A DNA stretch of 64,000 bases, from contig CAJUNJ010000003.1 of the NCBI GenBank assembly GCA_910587825.1, positions 1-64,000 of the forward strand, written 5' to 3'. The notes under the pieces were generated by a model. That model had not been told where the DNA came from and made no database searches. It was given only the letters and a program-made list of their open reading frames with translations. Positions within the stretch are counted from its first letter, which is position 1. The number at the start of each line of letters is the position of its first letter. Shown piece by piece: positions 1 through 8,242 of the stretch. The position numbers and the translations under genes are program-made. The DNA comes from an uncultured Christensenellaceae bacterium (GTDB taxonomy: Bacteria; Bacillota; Clostridia; Christensenellales; Borkfalkiaceae).

Positions 1-770
1 TTTCGAAGGTTGTCGATGTCACCGAAGCGAAACAAATTCCTGTTCTGCTCGGCTACAATTACAGCTTTGTAATGTACATACCCAAAAGGTTTGCAACGAG
101 AATGATGTTTCAGTTTGTGGAGCTTTCCGCAGCGTCCTCACGCGCTACCGCGTTAACGGCAAGCAGGCTTTACCAGATACAGGGCGACGAGTCGGCTTTG
201 ACCGTGGGCGAAGCGGTAATTTACGGCAACGACCACCAACAGATAGACATACCCAACGATTATCAAAACCTTATAAGTTCCGGCAAAGAGCTTTCGCTTA
301 TTATGAACGCCGAAGTTTACGGGCGGGCGGACGGCATAGCCAACAGGTCTTTTACAACTTACCGCACCGTTGACGGCGTTGAAAAACTGCTTTGCCCCGT
401 GTCGCTTAAATGTTCCGAAACGCTTGATTATTACAAGCTTACGGTAAGTCTGCCTAACACGGAAAATTACGTTTTGGGCAGGGGCAAGGAAAAAAGCTTT
501 CTCTTCCGCTGTGTGCCTACCGCCATACTCGACAGTGCGGAGTTTACTTCCAACACCTGGGCGGACACCGTGGAAAATATACTTGAAGGCGAATATCCCG
601 CCGTGCCCGACGAATACGCCTTCGAAATAAACAGGGCAAGCTGGGATGCAAGCAGGACGCTTGAAGTAAGAAAAACAGACGAAGAAAGCTGGACGCGTGT
701 TACGCCTAAAAATTGCATTGGCATTTCAAGCCCCAGCAGAATAAACGTGGTATTTTCACAGTACAACTGA
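1..770 (+). CDS. C-terminal part of a large surface protein (5' truncated by window)
   Basis: The frame is open from base 3, upstream of the first ATG at 72, so the gene starts outside the window and only about 255 C-terminal residues are seen. I do not recognise a named domain. The visible part is rich in beta-prone segments with many Tyr, Asn and Thr residues and has no membrane segment or sortase motif at its end, which closes on VVFSQYN. The next gene starts 17 bases later on the same strand with a G-rich ribosome binding site, so it probably belongs to the same exported-protein operon as the beta-helix protein and the SipW-type peptidase. A role in the cell envelope is inferred only from this context. 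Confidence 0.6.
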   Translation, partial: SKVVDVTEAKQIPVLLGYNYSFVMYIPKRFATRMMFQFVELSAASSRATALTASRLYQIQGDESALTVGEAVIYGNDHQQIDIPNDYQNLISSGKELSLIMNAEVYGRADGIANRSFTTYRTVDGVEKLLCPVSLKCSETLDYYKLTVSLPNTENYVLGRGKEKSFLFRCVPTAILDSAEFTSNTWADTVENILEGEYPAVPDEYAFEINRASWDASRTLEVRKTDEESWTRVTPKNCIGISSPSRINVVFSQYN

Positions 771-787
771 CCGCAGGGGGCGGATAG

Positions 788-1381
788 ATGGACGGTAATT
801 ACAATAAACGTATTATAAGACTGGTCTTAATAATTATTCTTGCGCTGACGTTAATTATCGCATCCGTGCTGTTAATGGTTACGCAGTCGAAGTATGTTAC
901 CGAAATGGGCGGGGGCGGAATAATCGGCGGAAATGACAACGACCTTGATAACAACGTAAGCACGCCGTTTGAAGTAGGCTCCCAAATGGAGCTGTTCAAT
1001 GCGATAAGCAGCGGTTACGACTACGTAAGGCTTAAACCTAACATAGGCGAACCGCTTATTATGACGGGTAATTCGCTTGACCTTAAAAAAGATTTGACCC
1101 TTGACTTAAACGGCAACGAGATTCAGAGAAGCAGCCGCAACGGACTTGTCAACGTCCCCGCGGACGCTACTTTCACCATAATAGACACCGCGGCTAACGG
1201 CGGGGGCGGGCTTTACAACCCCACGGGCAACGTGCTTGCGATAAACGGGGGGCGACTTAAACGTTTTCGGCGGAAAGTTCGAAAGCGGCCCCAGACCTTC
1301 GGAATACTATTCCAAACTCAGTACACAGCTTGGTACAATTACGATAGGCGCAGTAACGAATATCAAGGGCGTTACGGGTAA
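788..1381 (+). CDS. N-terminal fragment of frameshifted beta-helix surface protein
   Basis: Residues 9-31 form one long hydrophobic segment after a positively charged start, followed at once by SKYVT and a glycine-rich stretch. The same S/T-x-[KR]-Y-[VI]-T arrangement follows the hydrophobic segment of the TasA-like protein at 4350, so this looks like a substrate of the SipW-type peptidase at 6133. Residues 45-155 carry short Gly/Asn-rich beta-helix-like turns (LDLNGNEI, AINGG). The real frame is lost in a run of six G at 1247-1252; the last 40 or so residues of this ORF are basic and unlike the rest, which is expected of out-of-frame translation. Removing one G joins it to the ORF that ends at 4223, giving about 1,144 residues. 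Confidence 0.7.
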   Translation: MDGNYNKRIIRLVLIIILALTLIIASVLLMVTQSKYVTEMGGGGIIGGNDNDLDNNVSTPFEVGSQMELFNAISSGYDYVRLKPNIGEPLIMTGNSLDLKKDLTLDLNGNEIQRSSRNGLVNVPADATFTIIDTAANGGGGLYNPTGNVLAINGGRLKRFRRKVRKRPQTFGILFQTQYTAWYNYDRRSNEYQGRYG

Positions 1382-1382
1382 T

Positions 1383-4223
1383 ATGCCCATTCTGCCTATG
1401 CGTGAAAGAAACGGTTTCAGGACGGGCAACATATATTTCGACCGGTCATACGGCAACATTGCCGCCGACACTTACTGTTACGTTACGGTAAACGGCGCTT
1501 CGGGCGACACGTCCGTGTTCGACACGGAAGAAGCGGCTTTCGTTTACAGCTATACTCTCGGCGAAGAAACCGCCACGGTTTTCGGCTTTGCGGACGTAAT
1601 AGATTCTGCGGAGCAGTTAAACGGATATTCGGACTATCCCAACTATGCCGCGGTGCAGATGACCGCAGGCACGCTTAACGTAAACGTCACCGTTGCGGGC
1701 GATACGGCGCAGACGCGCGCCAGCAGCGACGGAAGCTTTTATTCCTACTTCGGCACGCAGCACACTTCCTGCGTATATATGACGGGCGGGGATATGGAAG
1801 TAAGCACCAGCGGAACTTTTCAGACCGTTAACCCCGCGGATATTCCCGCAGGCGGGCTTGCGAAGAAAGGCGAGGGGTCCTGCGTGATATGCAACAGCTT
1901 GGCGGACAGGGAAGAATTCAGCGGGGGCAGGCTTAACATAACCCAGCTCGGTTCTGCAACGGCGTACAACGGCAGCATAATAGCCGCCCGCGGCGGAGTT
2001 GTAACCGCCCACGGAGCAAATTTCACCAAAAACGCCACTGTGTCGCATACGGACGACCCCCGTTCAAGCGATAAGGACGTAATAAACAATTCGGCAATGG
2101 ACGCGGCTATATTCATTCGCGGCGGTACGGTAAACGTATCCGACAGCACGTTCCTTGTAAACAAAGACCTGCCCGAAAATGCAAGCCATAAGACGACTTA
2201 CGGCATACTTGCCCGCGGTGTGGACGGCATTAACGGCGGAATAACCTGCAACAACACAAATTTTATAGTCGGCGGTTCAAACTCTTACGGGATATACGCC
2301 ACCCGCGGAAAAATTGCCGTAAACGGCGGAAAGATTTCGTTGCTAAGCGGAACAAACTGCTACGGCGTGTACGCCGTAAATATGGGGACGACGGGCGTCG
2401 ACGCCGTGGATATGGAACTCGATTCGGTAACGATAAACATTTCCAACGACAACGACCGCGACCCCGCGGAAGCCGCGGCAAGCCCCACCTTCAAAACTTA
2501 TGTGGGCGAAAATCCGACGGATATGGATTCGCTTGTAATCGGCGGGGTGACTTACAGCAACATAATGGCTGCTTCCGTCGGTGTGTATCTCAACTCCGCG
2601 GAAAGGAACGAGGGCGGAAATCTTTACGGCGAAGGCAGGGTTACGGTAAAATCTTCGACAGTCAATTCGCAGGGGATGGGCGTTGCGGTCAACGGCGGTT
2701 CGCTTGCGTTTAACGGCGGGGCAGTCATAAACGCGTACAACGCTTCCGCGATAGCCGTAAACGACGGCCAGCTTACATTTGCCGACGGCGCCGACTATAA
2801 CGTCAACTGCGAACTTAACCGTAAAGGCAACGGCGTTACTTATGTTACGGGCGACAGCAACCAGACGGATTTTGACAGGGTTGAAGAAGCTTGCGCGGTT
2901 TGGGATACTTCGGGGCAAAACCCCGCGGGCAATCACCAATACGACGTTTACGTTCCCTGGCAGAGGACGAGGGATAATAACGGCTTATACACGGTAAACG
3001 GCGTTTATGAAAACGTAAACGCTATCCGCGTACAGGGCGGAACTTTCAACTGCTACGGCAACCTTAAATTGAATTTCCGCGGGCTGTACAACGATTACGA
3101 TATGTATACTACGCAGAACGGCGACACCGTTTACTTTGACAATCTTATTGTAAAAAGTTTTGCCGTGTCCTGCGAGGGCGGTGTGATAAATCTCGAAAAG
3201 GCTGACATAAACGTAAAAGTCGGCGGAGGGGTAAAGGTTCAGAACGGAACGATAAACCTCGGCAAGTCCGGCGTAAATAATAATTCGCTTATAGATATCC
3301 ATACTCTCGGCAGAGCGCATTTTAATACCGTAAGAGACGTTGCGGAAAGCGCGACTGCCGATACGTGGAAGTTTTACCCCAATGCCAGCGGCGGGCCCGC
3401 GGTAATTTCCCGCGGCGGAAATATAAACGTTTATTACGGCATGTACACCGCCGAATTCGGCAACGGTGTAACCGCCACCAACGACGACGCTTCGGTCACT
3501 ACCGCCGTCAATATCCACGGGGGAGTTTTTACGGGCAATTTAAACCATATAGATTCGCATACATACTCCACAGCCACGGGTCCGGCAAGCCATTACGGCG
3601 TACAGGTTATGGGCAAGGCGACGGTAAATATCTACGACGGAAAGTTTGACGGTAAAAACGGAGGAGCGTTCATACGCGGTCAAATAGGCGGAAACAGGGC
3701 TACCGTTTACGTACAGCGCGGAGAGTTCGGCAACGAAACGGGTGCGCAGGACGCGTTTAATGTCTACGAAATGAGCGACGTTTATCTCGGAACGCTTGAT
3801 AGTAACGCGCTTAGCGGAATGAGCAATACCCAAAAACAGGGTCTTATCAAGTGCTGGGCAAATCTCTTCCCGCTGTCAATGAACGCGGTTTTGCACGGTT
3901 CAACCGCTTACGACGCCAATCTGTACGTTTATTACGGCACTTACAACGTAATGACAAGTGTAAACAGACATATGCGCGCGCCGGGGTCTATAGATACCGG
4001 TATGACGAAGTTCGATTTCTTTATATACAACTACGGCACAAGCGTGTACAGGGTGCGAGGAACAAATAAAAACGTAATAAGGTGGTTCAGCAGTAACTAC
4101 CCCGCGGGCGTGCAATACGGTTTTGACAATTCGGGCACGGAATATTATTATAACCACACAGGCAGTCCCAATATGTTAAGGCAGCCCTGGTCTACCAATG
4201 CAGACCAAGCGGACAATTATTAA
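1383..4223 (+). CDS. Main body of frameshifted right-handed beta-helix surface protein
   Basis: This frame is open back to the G6 run at 1247-1252, so the ATG at 1383 is only the first Met after the frameshift and has no ribosome binding site. The protein is a long series of irregular 20-30 residue units with recurring GGxxNV, INGG and VNGGxI motifs, typical of right-handed beta-helix (pectate-lyase-like fold) adhesins and carbohydrate-binding surface proteins. No catalytic motif is apparent. It ends without a membrane anchor or LPxTG signal. Together with the ORF at 788 it would be a membrane-targeted protein of about 1,144 residues. Substrate and function are unknown; the SipW cluster suggests an exported or fibre-associated product. 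Confidence 0.65.
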   Translation: MPILPMRERNGFRTGNIYFDRSYGNIAADTYCYVTVNGASGDTSVFDTEEAAFVYSYTLGEETATVFGFADVIDSAEQLNGYSDYPNYAAVQMTAGTLNVNVTVAGDTAQTRASSDGSFYSYFGTQHTSCVYMTGGDMEVSTSGTFQTVNPADIPAGGLAKKGEGSCVICNSLADREEFSGGRLNITQLGSATAYNGSIIAARGGVVTAHGANFTKNATVSHTDDPRSSDKDVINNSAMDAAIFIRGGTVNVSDSTFLVNKDLPENASHKTTYGILARGVDGINGGITCNNTNFIVGGSNSYGIYATRGKIAVNGGKISLLSGTNCYGVYAVNMGTTGVDAVDMELDSVTINISNDNDRDPAEAAASPTFKTYVGENPTDMDSLVIGGVTYSNIMAASVGVYLNSAERNEGGNLYGEGRVTVKSSTVNSQGMGVAVNGGSLAFNGGAVINAYNASAIAVNDGQLTFADGADYNVNCELNRKGNGVTYVTGDSNQTDFDRVEEACAVWDTSGQNPAGNHQYDVYVPWQRTRDNNGLYTVNGVYENVNAIRVQGGTFNCYGNLKLNFRGLYNDYDMYTTQNGDTVYFDNLIVKSFAVSCEGGVINLEKADINVKVGGGVKVQNGTINLGKSGVNNNSLIDIHTLGRAHFNTVRDVAESATADTWKFYPNASGGPAVISRGGNINVYYGMYTAEFGNGVTATNDDASVTTAVNIHGGVFTGNLNHIDSHTYSTATGPASHYGVQVMGKATVNIYDGKFDGKNGGAFIRGQIGGNRATVYVQRGEFGNETGAQDAFNVYEMSDVYLGTLDSNALSGMSNTQKQGLIKCWANLFPLSMNAVLHGSTAYDANLYVYYGTYNVMTSVNRHMRAPGSIDTGMTKFDFFIYNYGTSVYRVRGTNKNVIRWFSSNYPAGVQYGFDNSGTEYYYNHTGSPNMLRQPWSTNADQADNY

Positions 4224-4238
4224 GCTTTAAGCCAAGTC

Positions 4239-4276
4239 AAGGGGACGTCCCCTTATTTGCGTTTGAAAACGCAAAT
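4239..4276. repeat. Two adjacent perfect hairpins after the beta-helix gene
   Basis: A 16-base perfect palindrome (AAGGGGACGTCCCCTT, 4239-4254) is followed directly by a second hairpin with 10-base arms (4255-4264 and 4267-4276) and a two-base loop. No U-tract follows, so they are not a standard terminator. They may protect or process the mRNA between the surface-protein gene and the strongly translated TasA-like gene, or be an extragenic palindromic element. Confidence 0.6.
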
Positions 4277-4349
4277 AAAACATTTATCGGAAAGTTATTC
4301 CGCGGTAAGCGGGGAGCTGAATAATAAAAATTTTTAAAGGAGAACAGAG

Positions 4350-5204
4350 ATGGAAAACAAAAAGACAAACAGAAACACAAGACTAATCATTCTTGCGGTA
4401 ATTCTTGCGTTGGTAGTTTTGCTTATGTGTATCGGCGGTTCAACGCTCGCACGGTACATAACAAGCAAAAAGGCAAACGTTAACCAGGCTACGATAGCTA
4501 AGTGGGGCTTTGTAGTTACGGTTGATACCAAAAACTTGTTTGCAGACAATTATAAGGACGGCAAAAAGGTTGCTTCGGGTACAGAAGGCATTGACGTGAG
4601 CGCGAAAAAAGTTACTATCGCGCCCAACACAAGCGGTTCTATGACTATAAGCGTAAACGGCTCTGCGGAAGTTCTTGCGACGCTTAACCTTAAAGTCGGA
4701 GAAAAGACTTCGCACGTAGGTATAAAAGGAACTGCCGAAGGTTCGGTTGAATACCGTCCCATTAAATGGGATTTGTTGGACAGTGAAAACCATTCGGTTT
4801 TGGGCGAGGATAACGACGGTACGCTTGAAGGCGCGTTAACTGCTATCAACAATTACTTTACTACTGCCGATGCGGTTATTGCTCCGAATCAGACAGTTAC
4901 TGATAAGAGTTACACTCTTACCTGGACTTGGGCGCTTGACCAGGAAGCAGGCGATAACGGTATTGCAGGCGCAAACCGTATGGATACCCTTCTCAGCTAC
5001 GCGGCTCAGGGCGCAGGCAATTATGAAGGCGGAAACGTAACGGTTACGGCGGCAGACGGCGTTGCAACGATAACGGACAACGCGCTTGCAACGGATGAGG
5101 CAGACAAGGTAACTTATACGGCTACCACCGCAATAAGCTTTGACTTAACGCTCAGCGTAATGCAAATTCAGAACAGCGACATACCCGTAACTCCCGCTCC
5201 GTAA
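4350..5204 (+). CDS. TasA/camelysin-like exported protein, predicted SipW substrate
   Basis: The 284-residue product has a lysine-rich start, one hydrophobic segment (residues 11-30) and then STLARYITSKK, a typical SipW-type processing region. The mature part is beta-rich with few charged clusters and contains TLTWTWALDQ followed by ANRMDTLLS. The W-x-W-x-[LF]-D and later D-T-L signature recurs in the next gene and, as I recall, in TasA/camelysin-like proteins cut by SipW. TasA of Bacillus forms extracellular biofilm fibres; a fibre-forming role here is inference. The start has a strong AAAGGAG site. A strong terminator follows the stop, so this gene may be expressed more highly than those downstream. 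Confidence 0.7.
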   Translation: MENKKTNRNTRLIILAVILALVVLLMCIGGSTLARYITSKKANVNQATIAKWGFVVTVDTKNLFADNYKDGKKVASGTEGIDVSAKKVTIAPNTSGSMTISVNGSAEVLATLNLKVGEKTSHVGIKGTAEGSVEYRPIKWDLLDSENHSVLGEDNDGTLEGALTAINNYFTTADAVIAPNQTVTDKSYTLTWTWALDQEAGDNGIAGANRMDTLLSYAAQGAGNYEGGNVTVTAADGVATITDNALATDEADKVTYTATTAISFDLTLSVMQIQNSDIPVTPAP

Positions 5205-5230
5205 CCGGAAGTTGCACATTAAACAGTATT

Positions 5231-5279
5231 TTATAACCGTTCTCCCCCTTGTCGGGGGAGACGGGTTATAAGTTTTTTT
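5231..5279 (+). terminator. Rho-independent terminator or attenuator after TasA-like gene
   Basis: Arms at 5231-5248 and 5254-5271 pair almost fully (C5/G5 core) and are followed by GTTTTTTTA. It sits inside the cluster, so partial termination would raise the TasA-like protein relative to the genes that follow. Confidence 0.8.
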
Positions 5280-5299
5280 AAGGGCGGAACGTAAGGAAA

Positions 5300-6133
5300 A
5301 TGGAAGAGATTGAAAATTACAACTTAACGCTTACGTCACAGCCGTTCGATGGGGAATTGAGGCGCGGACGGGGCGCAAAATTTATATACGACGAAGATAA
5401 TAAAATTATGGGAAGCGCGTCGGGCAAGTCGGTTTACGACCTGAACGGTAATAAAATCGCGCTTTACAGCCGTACGGAAAAGACGGAAGACGGCGGAAAA
5501 AAGGTTAAACAACGGATATACGACGCGGAGGGCGGGGAATACCGCCTTGCCGACGGAAAATTTTATAGATACGGTAAGCTTTGCGGCACCGTGGAGGTTA
5601 CCGAACGCAACGCCGCGCACATAATATTGCTTACGGCAATGGCGTTATTTCTTACAGCGGTAATAATTTTTACCGCCCTTATAGGCACGCCGTTCGACGG
5701 CAGACCGATTGCCGACATAAAGGACGAAAACGGCAGTTGGGAGGCGCAGACGGTTGTCGGCGTATTCGACGACAAAGTACTGCCGGGAAGCGGCGGGGAA
5801 TACGGTTTTATCGTGCGCAACCCGCACGACGTGACCCTTTACTACTCGTTTTCGATAAGGGCGCGGTACGTGGGTGAGCTTGAAACCGATTACTTCCCCA
5901 TAACTTTCAGACTTAAAATGAACAACGCCGTCATAGGCACGCAGTCTTGGCTTACGGCGGAAGAGTTAAATTATTCCGAACTTCTTATTTTGCCGGAATC
6001 GGAACAGGCTTTCGGGCTTGAATGGCGGTGGGCGTTCGACGGCGGAAACGATGAAAACGACACGCTTATCGGCGCGGACGGCGGGAAAATTTCGCTCGTA
6101 TTGGAGCTTACGGCTCAGGCAGGAGACAATTAA
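5300..6133 (+). CDS. Single-pass membrane protein with TasA-like outer domain
   Basis: Residues 1-105 are hydrophilic with short YD.NG.-type repeats resembling a small cytoplasmic beta domain. One membrane segment follows at about residues 106-130, then an outer domain of about 145 residues. In that domain GSGGEYGFIVRN and FGLEWRWAFDGGNDENDT match the layout of the TasA-like protein before it (W-x-W-x-F-D and a D-x-N-D-T motif). Because its hydrophobic segment is internal, it is probably anchored in the membrane and could serve as the fibre anchor or assembly partner, as TapA does for TasA; that role is inference. The stop overlaps the start of the signal peptidase by one base, so the two are translationally coupled. 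Confidence 0.65.
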   Translation: MEEIENYNLTLTSQPFDGELRRGRGAKFIYDEDNKIMGSASGKSVYDLNGNKIALYSRTEKTEDGGKKVKQRIYDAEGGEYRLADGKFYRYGKLCGTVEVTERNAAHIILLTAMALFLTAVIIFTALIGTPFDGRPIADIKDENGSWEAQTVVGVFDDKVLPGSGGEYGFIVRNPHDVTLYYSFSIRARYVGELETDYFPITFRLKMNNAVIGTQSWLTAEELNYSELLILPESEQAFGLEWRWAFDGGNDENDTLIGADGGKISLVLELTAQAGDN

Positions 6134-6729
6134 TGGAAAAAGATACGCAGAACGGTACGCAAGTTACCGCGGAAAATAACGCGGACGGCGGGCAATCCGT
6201 CAAGGGCAAGTGGCGCAAACCGCTTAATATCGCGCTGTCCTGCGTTTGTCTTGCAATAGCCGCTTTTTTGGTGTTTGTCCTTTTATGGATAGCGATAGAC
6301 AAGCTTGTAAACAAGTCGCCCGTTCCGTCGCTTTTCGGATATTCGTTTTTAACCGTTCAGACGGGCAGTATGGCGGGGACTATCGACGAAGGCGACCTGA
6401 TTATCATTACCAAAACCAAAGATTACAGGGTGGGGGACATAATCTGTTTTCTGCCCGACGGGGATAAAATTCCGACCACGCACAGAATTATCCGCATTAA
6501 CGACGGAAATTACTTTACCAAGGGCGACGCAAACAATGCGGCGGACCCCAACCCAATAAAGGTTGAAAATATTTTGGGCGAGGTTACGTCCGTTGTTCCG
6601 CACGTGGGGCTGTTTTTCGGTTGGGTTGCAAACGACTTCGGCTGGATTTACATTGTCGGTATTGTGCTTATTGTTGTAATTGGCGTTGTGCTTATCAAAA
6701 AAATACCCGCGGGTGAAAGCAGGGAGTAG
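6133..6729 (+). CDS. sipW: Signal peptidase I, SipW (ER-type)
   Basis: The 198-residue protein has membrane segments at about 31-57 and 165-190 around the catalytic part. VQTGSM places the nucleophile at Ser79. PTTHRII puts His117 where most bacterial enzymes have Lys, which marks the ER-type family of Bacillus SipW. KGDANNAADP (130-139) is the conserved acidic box. It cleaves a limited set of exported proteins. The likely substrates are the beta-helix and TasA-like proteins upstream, which share a hydrophobic segment followed by [KR]-Y-[VI]-T. The start overlaps the previous stop and has a CAGGAG site. Identification is strong; the substrate assignment is inferred from position and motif. 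Confidence 0.9.
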   Translation: MEKDTQNGTQVTAENNADGGQSVKGKWRKPLNIALSCVCLAIAAFLVFVLLWIAIDKLVNKSPVPSLFGYSFLTVQTGSMAGTIDEGDLIIITKTKDYRVGDIICFLPDGDKIPTTHRIIRINDGNYFTKGDANNAADPNPIKVENILGEVTSVVPHVGLFFGWVANDFGWIYIVGIVLIVVIGVVLIKKIPAGESRE

Positions 6730-6734
6730 TATTT

Positions 6735-8093
6735 ATGGCTTATCTTTTATCCGCCGTCGGCTGGGGTGTCGCGGCAAAGTGTATAATTATAGCAATCGCC
6801 GCGGTTGCGCTTGCGGGGGTCATTGCAATGCTTGCCGCCGAGTGCGTCGGAAAACGCAAACGGCAACAGCTTAAACAGGCAGAAGAAAACGGCGTTCAAC
6901 CCGTAGAAGAACAGCAGGTTGAAAATGCGGTTGAACGGGTTGAAGAAGCTAAACCAGCCGAAGAACAGGCGGAAGAGATTGCGGCGGCGGAAGCCGTAGA
7001 AGAGACCGCGGAAGAACCTGCCGAAGAAATTGTTCCCGACCCCGAACCCGTCAAGGAACCCGAACCGGAGGTTGAAGCCGAAACCGTTACCGAAGCCAAG
7101 GAAGAAGTTGTGCTTGAAGAAGATGCGGTAATTCTTGACGACGAGGAGGAAGAGGACGTCGGTACGGTAGTTATCGGCGAAACCCGCCTGCGCGTGCGAT
7201 ATGACAGAAGCTTTACGGCAAAGCTTATTCAGTCCGACGACGCGTTGAAGGGCAGGTATAACGAGCTGAAAAACGAACTTTTGCGCTATTCTTTGAAGAC
7301 GCGTATGAGTTGGGGTAACGAATCGTTTTATCTCGGCAGAAGAACTTACGCAAAGTTTGCCGTTTACGGCAAGACGCTTTCACTGTATCTTGCGCTGTCA
7401 CCCGATGAATTTGCCGACACGAAGTACAAGTACGAGAATGTGGGCGGGGTTGCAAAGTATGCAAAGACGCCTATGCGCTTAAAACTGCGTTCTATACGTT
7501 CTGTGCGTTGGGCTAAAGAGCTTATCGCCGTGCTTGCGGACAAGTTCGGATTCGAACGCAAGGAGCTGGACGATACCGACTTCTACTGCGCTTACGAAGA
7601 CACCGCATCGCTTGTACACAAACGGCTTATAAAACTTTACAAGGTGGTTGAAGAGTTCACCGTAAACGCCAACGGAAGCGAAAAGCGCGGAAAGTCCAGG
7701 GTTCTGCACGAAGATTTCCTTGAACGCGATTTCGACATTATGGAAGCCGTCACGGTTGAAGAAGCCGCCGAAGTCATCAGCGACGAAGAAGCCGAGGAGC
7801 TTGTCGAAGAATTGGTCGTAAACCCCGTCAAAACCCGTCAAAGGGTCAAAAAACGCACCGACATTATCAATATCGAAGCGCTGTCTAAAAATTATTCGGC
7901 GGGGGACACCGTCACGCTTGACGGTCTGAAAGATAAAAAACTTATTGCGCCGTCGACAACCTATTATAAAGTTCTCGCTTCGGGCATACTTGACAAGCCG
8001 TTGATAGTAGAAGCGGACGACTTCTCTCTCGAAGCCGTCAAAATGATACTTCTGACGGGCGGAAGAGTAATAAAGACCAGATATGAAGATTAA
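6735..8093 (+). CDS. Membrane-anchored acidic protein with uL15-like C-terminal domain
   Basis: The protein has 452 residues. A membrane segment spans about residues 12-37, followed by a Glu/Ala/Val-rich acidic stretch to about 145. A middle domain (about 155-300) starts with RVRYDRSFTAKLIQ and includes YAKFAVYGKTLSLYLAL and a D-x-x-Y/F-x-D-T-K-Y-K segment. I have no family name for this domain. The C-terminus (residues 376-452) follows the pattern of the ribosomal protein uL15 C-terminal half: VNI-x-x-L-S-x-x-[YF]-x-x-G-x-x-V-T, KVLASG, KPLIVEADDFS and A-x-x-x-I-x-x-x-GG. It is clearly not the ribosomal protein itself, since it has a membrane anchor and lacks the basic N-terminal half. A paralogue lies at 11902. 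Function is unknown. Confidence 0.7.
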   Translation: MAYLLSAVGWGVAAKCIIIAIAAVALAGVIAMLAAECVGKRKRQQLKQAEENGVQPVEEQQVENAVERVEEAKPAEEQAEEIAAAEAVEETAEEPAEEIVPDPEPVKEPEPEVEAETVTEAKEEVVLEEDAVILDDEEEEDVGTVVIGETRLRVRYDRSFTAKLIQSDDALKGRYNELKNELLRYSLKTRMSWGNESFYLGRRTYAKFAVYGKTLSLYLALSPDEFADTKYKYENVGGVAKYAKTPMRLKLRSIRSVRWAKELIAVLADKFGFERKELDDTDFYCAYEDTASLVHKRLIKLYKVVEEFTVNANGSEKRGKSRVLHEDFLERDFDIMEAVTVEEAAEVISDEEAEELVEELVVNPVKTRQRVKKRTDIINIEALSKNYSAGDTVTLDGLKDKKLIAPSTTYYKVLASGILDKPLIVEADDFSLEAVKMILLTGGRVIKTRYED

Positions 8094-8106
8094 TATTTAA
8101 GGTGTT

Positions 8107-8138
8107 GCGCCCCGAAAGCCGTTCGGCTTTCGGGGCGC
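8107..8138 (+). terminator. Strong hairpin after the acidic membrane protein gene
   Basis: A perfect 14-base stem (8107-8120 with 8125-8138) has a GTTC loop. No U-tract follows, so it may terminate weakly or protect the 3' end. Confidence 0.55.
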
Positions 8139-8183
8139 GGTTATGCTTAAAACAAAATAATTTTACGAAAATTTAACAATACG

Positions 8184-8212
8184 TTAACTTTTTACGAAAA
8201 ATAGTGTATTAT
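8184..8212 (+). promoter_or_regulatory. Predicted sigma-A promoter for the 8243 gene and cls
   Basis: TTAACT (8184-8189) and TATTAT (8207-8212) are 17 bases apart. The expected start of transcription near 8219 lies downstream of the ATG at 8204 and upstream of the ATG at 8243, supporting the latter as the gene start. Confidence 0.6.
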
Positions 8213-8242
8213 AGTTGCATACGGGGGCGGTTTAAAAAAATT

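Noticed and set aside
1617..4157. Many long open frames on both strands inside the beta-helix gene
   Set aside because: They mirror the repetitive GC-rich coding frame, lack ribosome binding sites and have basic or low-complexity products.
4239..4254. GGGGACGTCCCC palindrome as a sign of an insertion sequence
   Set aside because: No transposase, no target duplication and no second copy was seen in the window.
6896..7099. Ser/Thr/Ala repeat frame on the minus strand
   Set aside because: It is the reverse reading of the Glu-rich linker (GAA/GCC codons) and not a gene.
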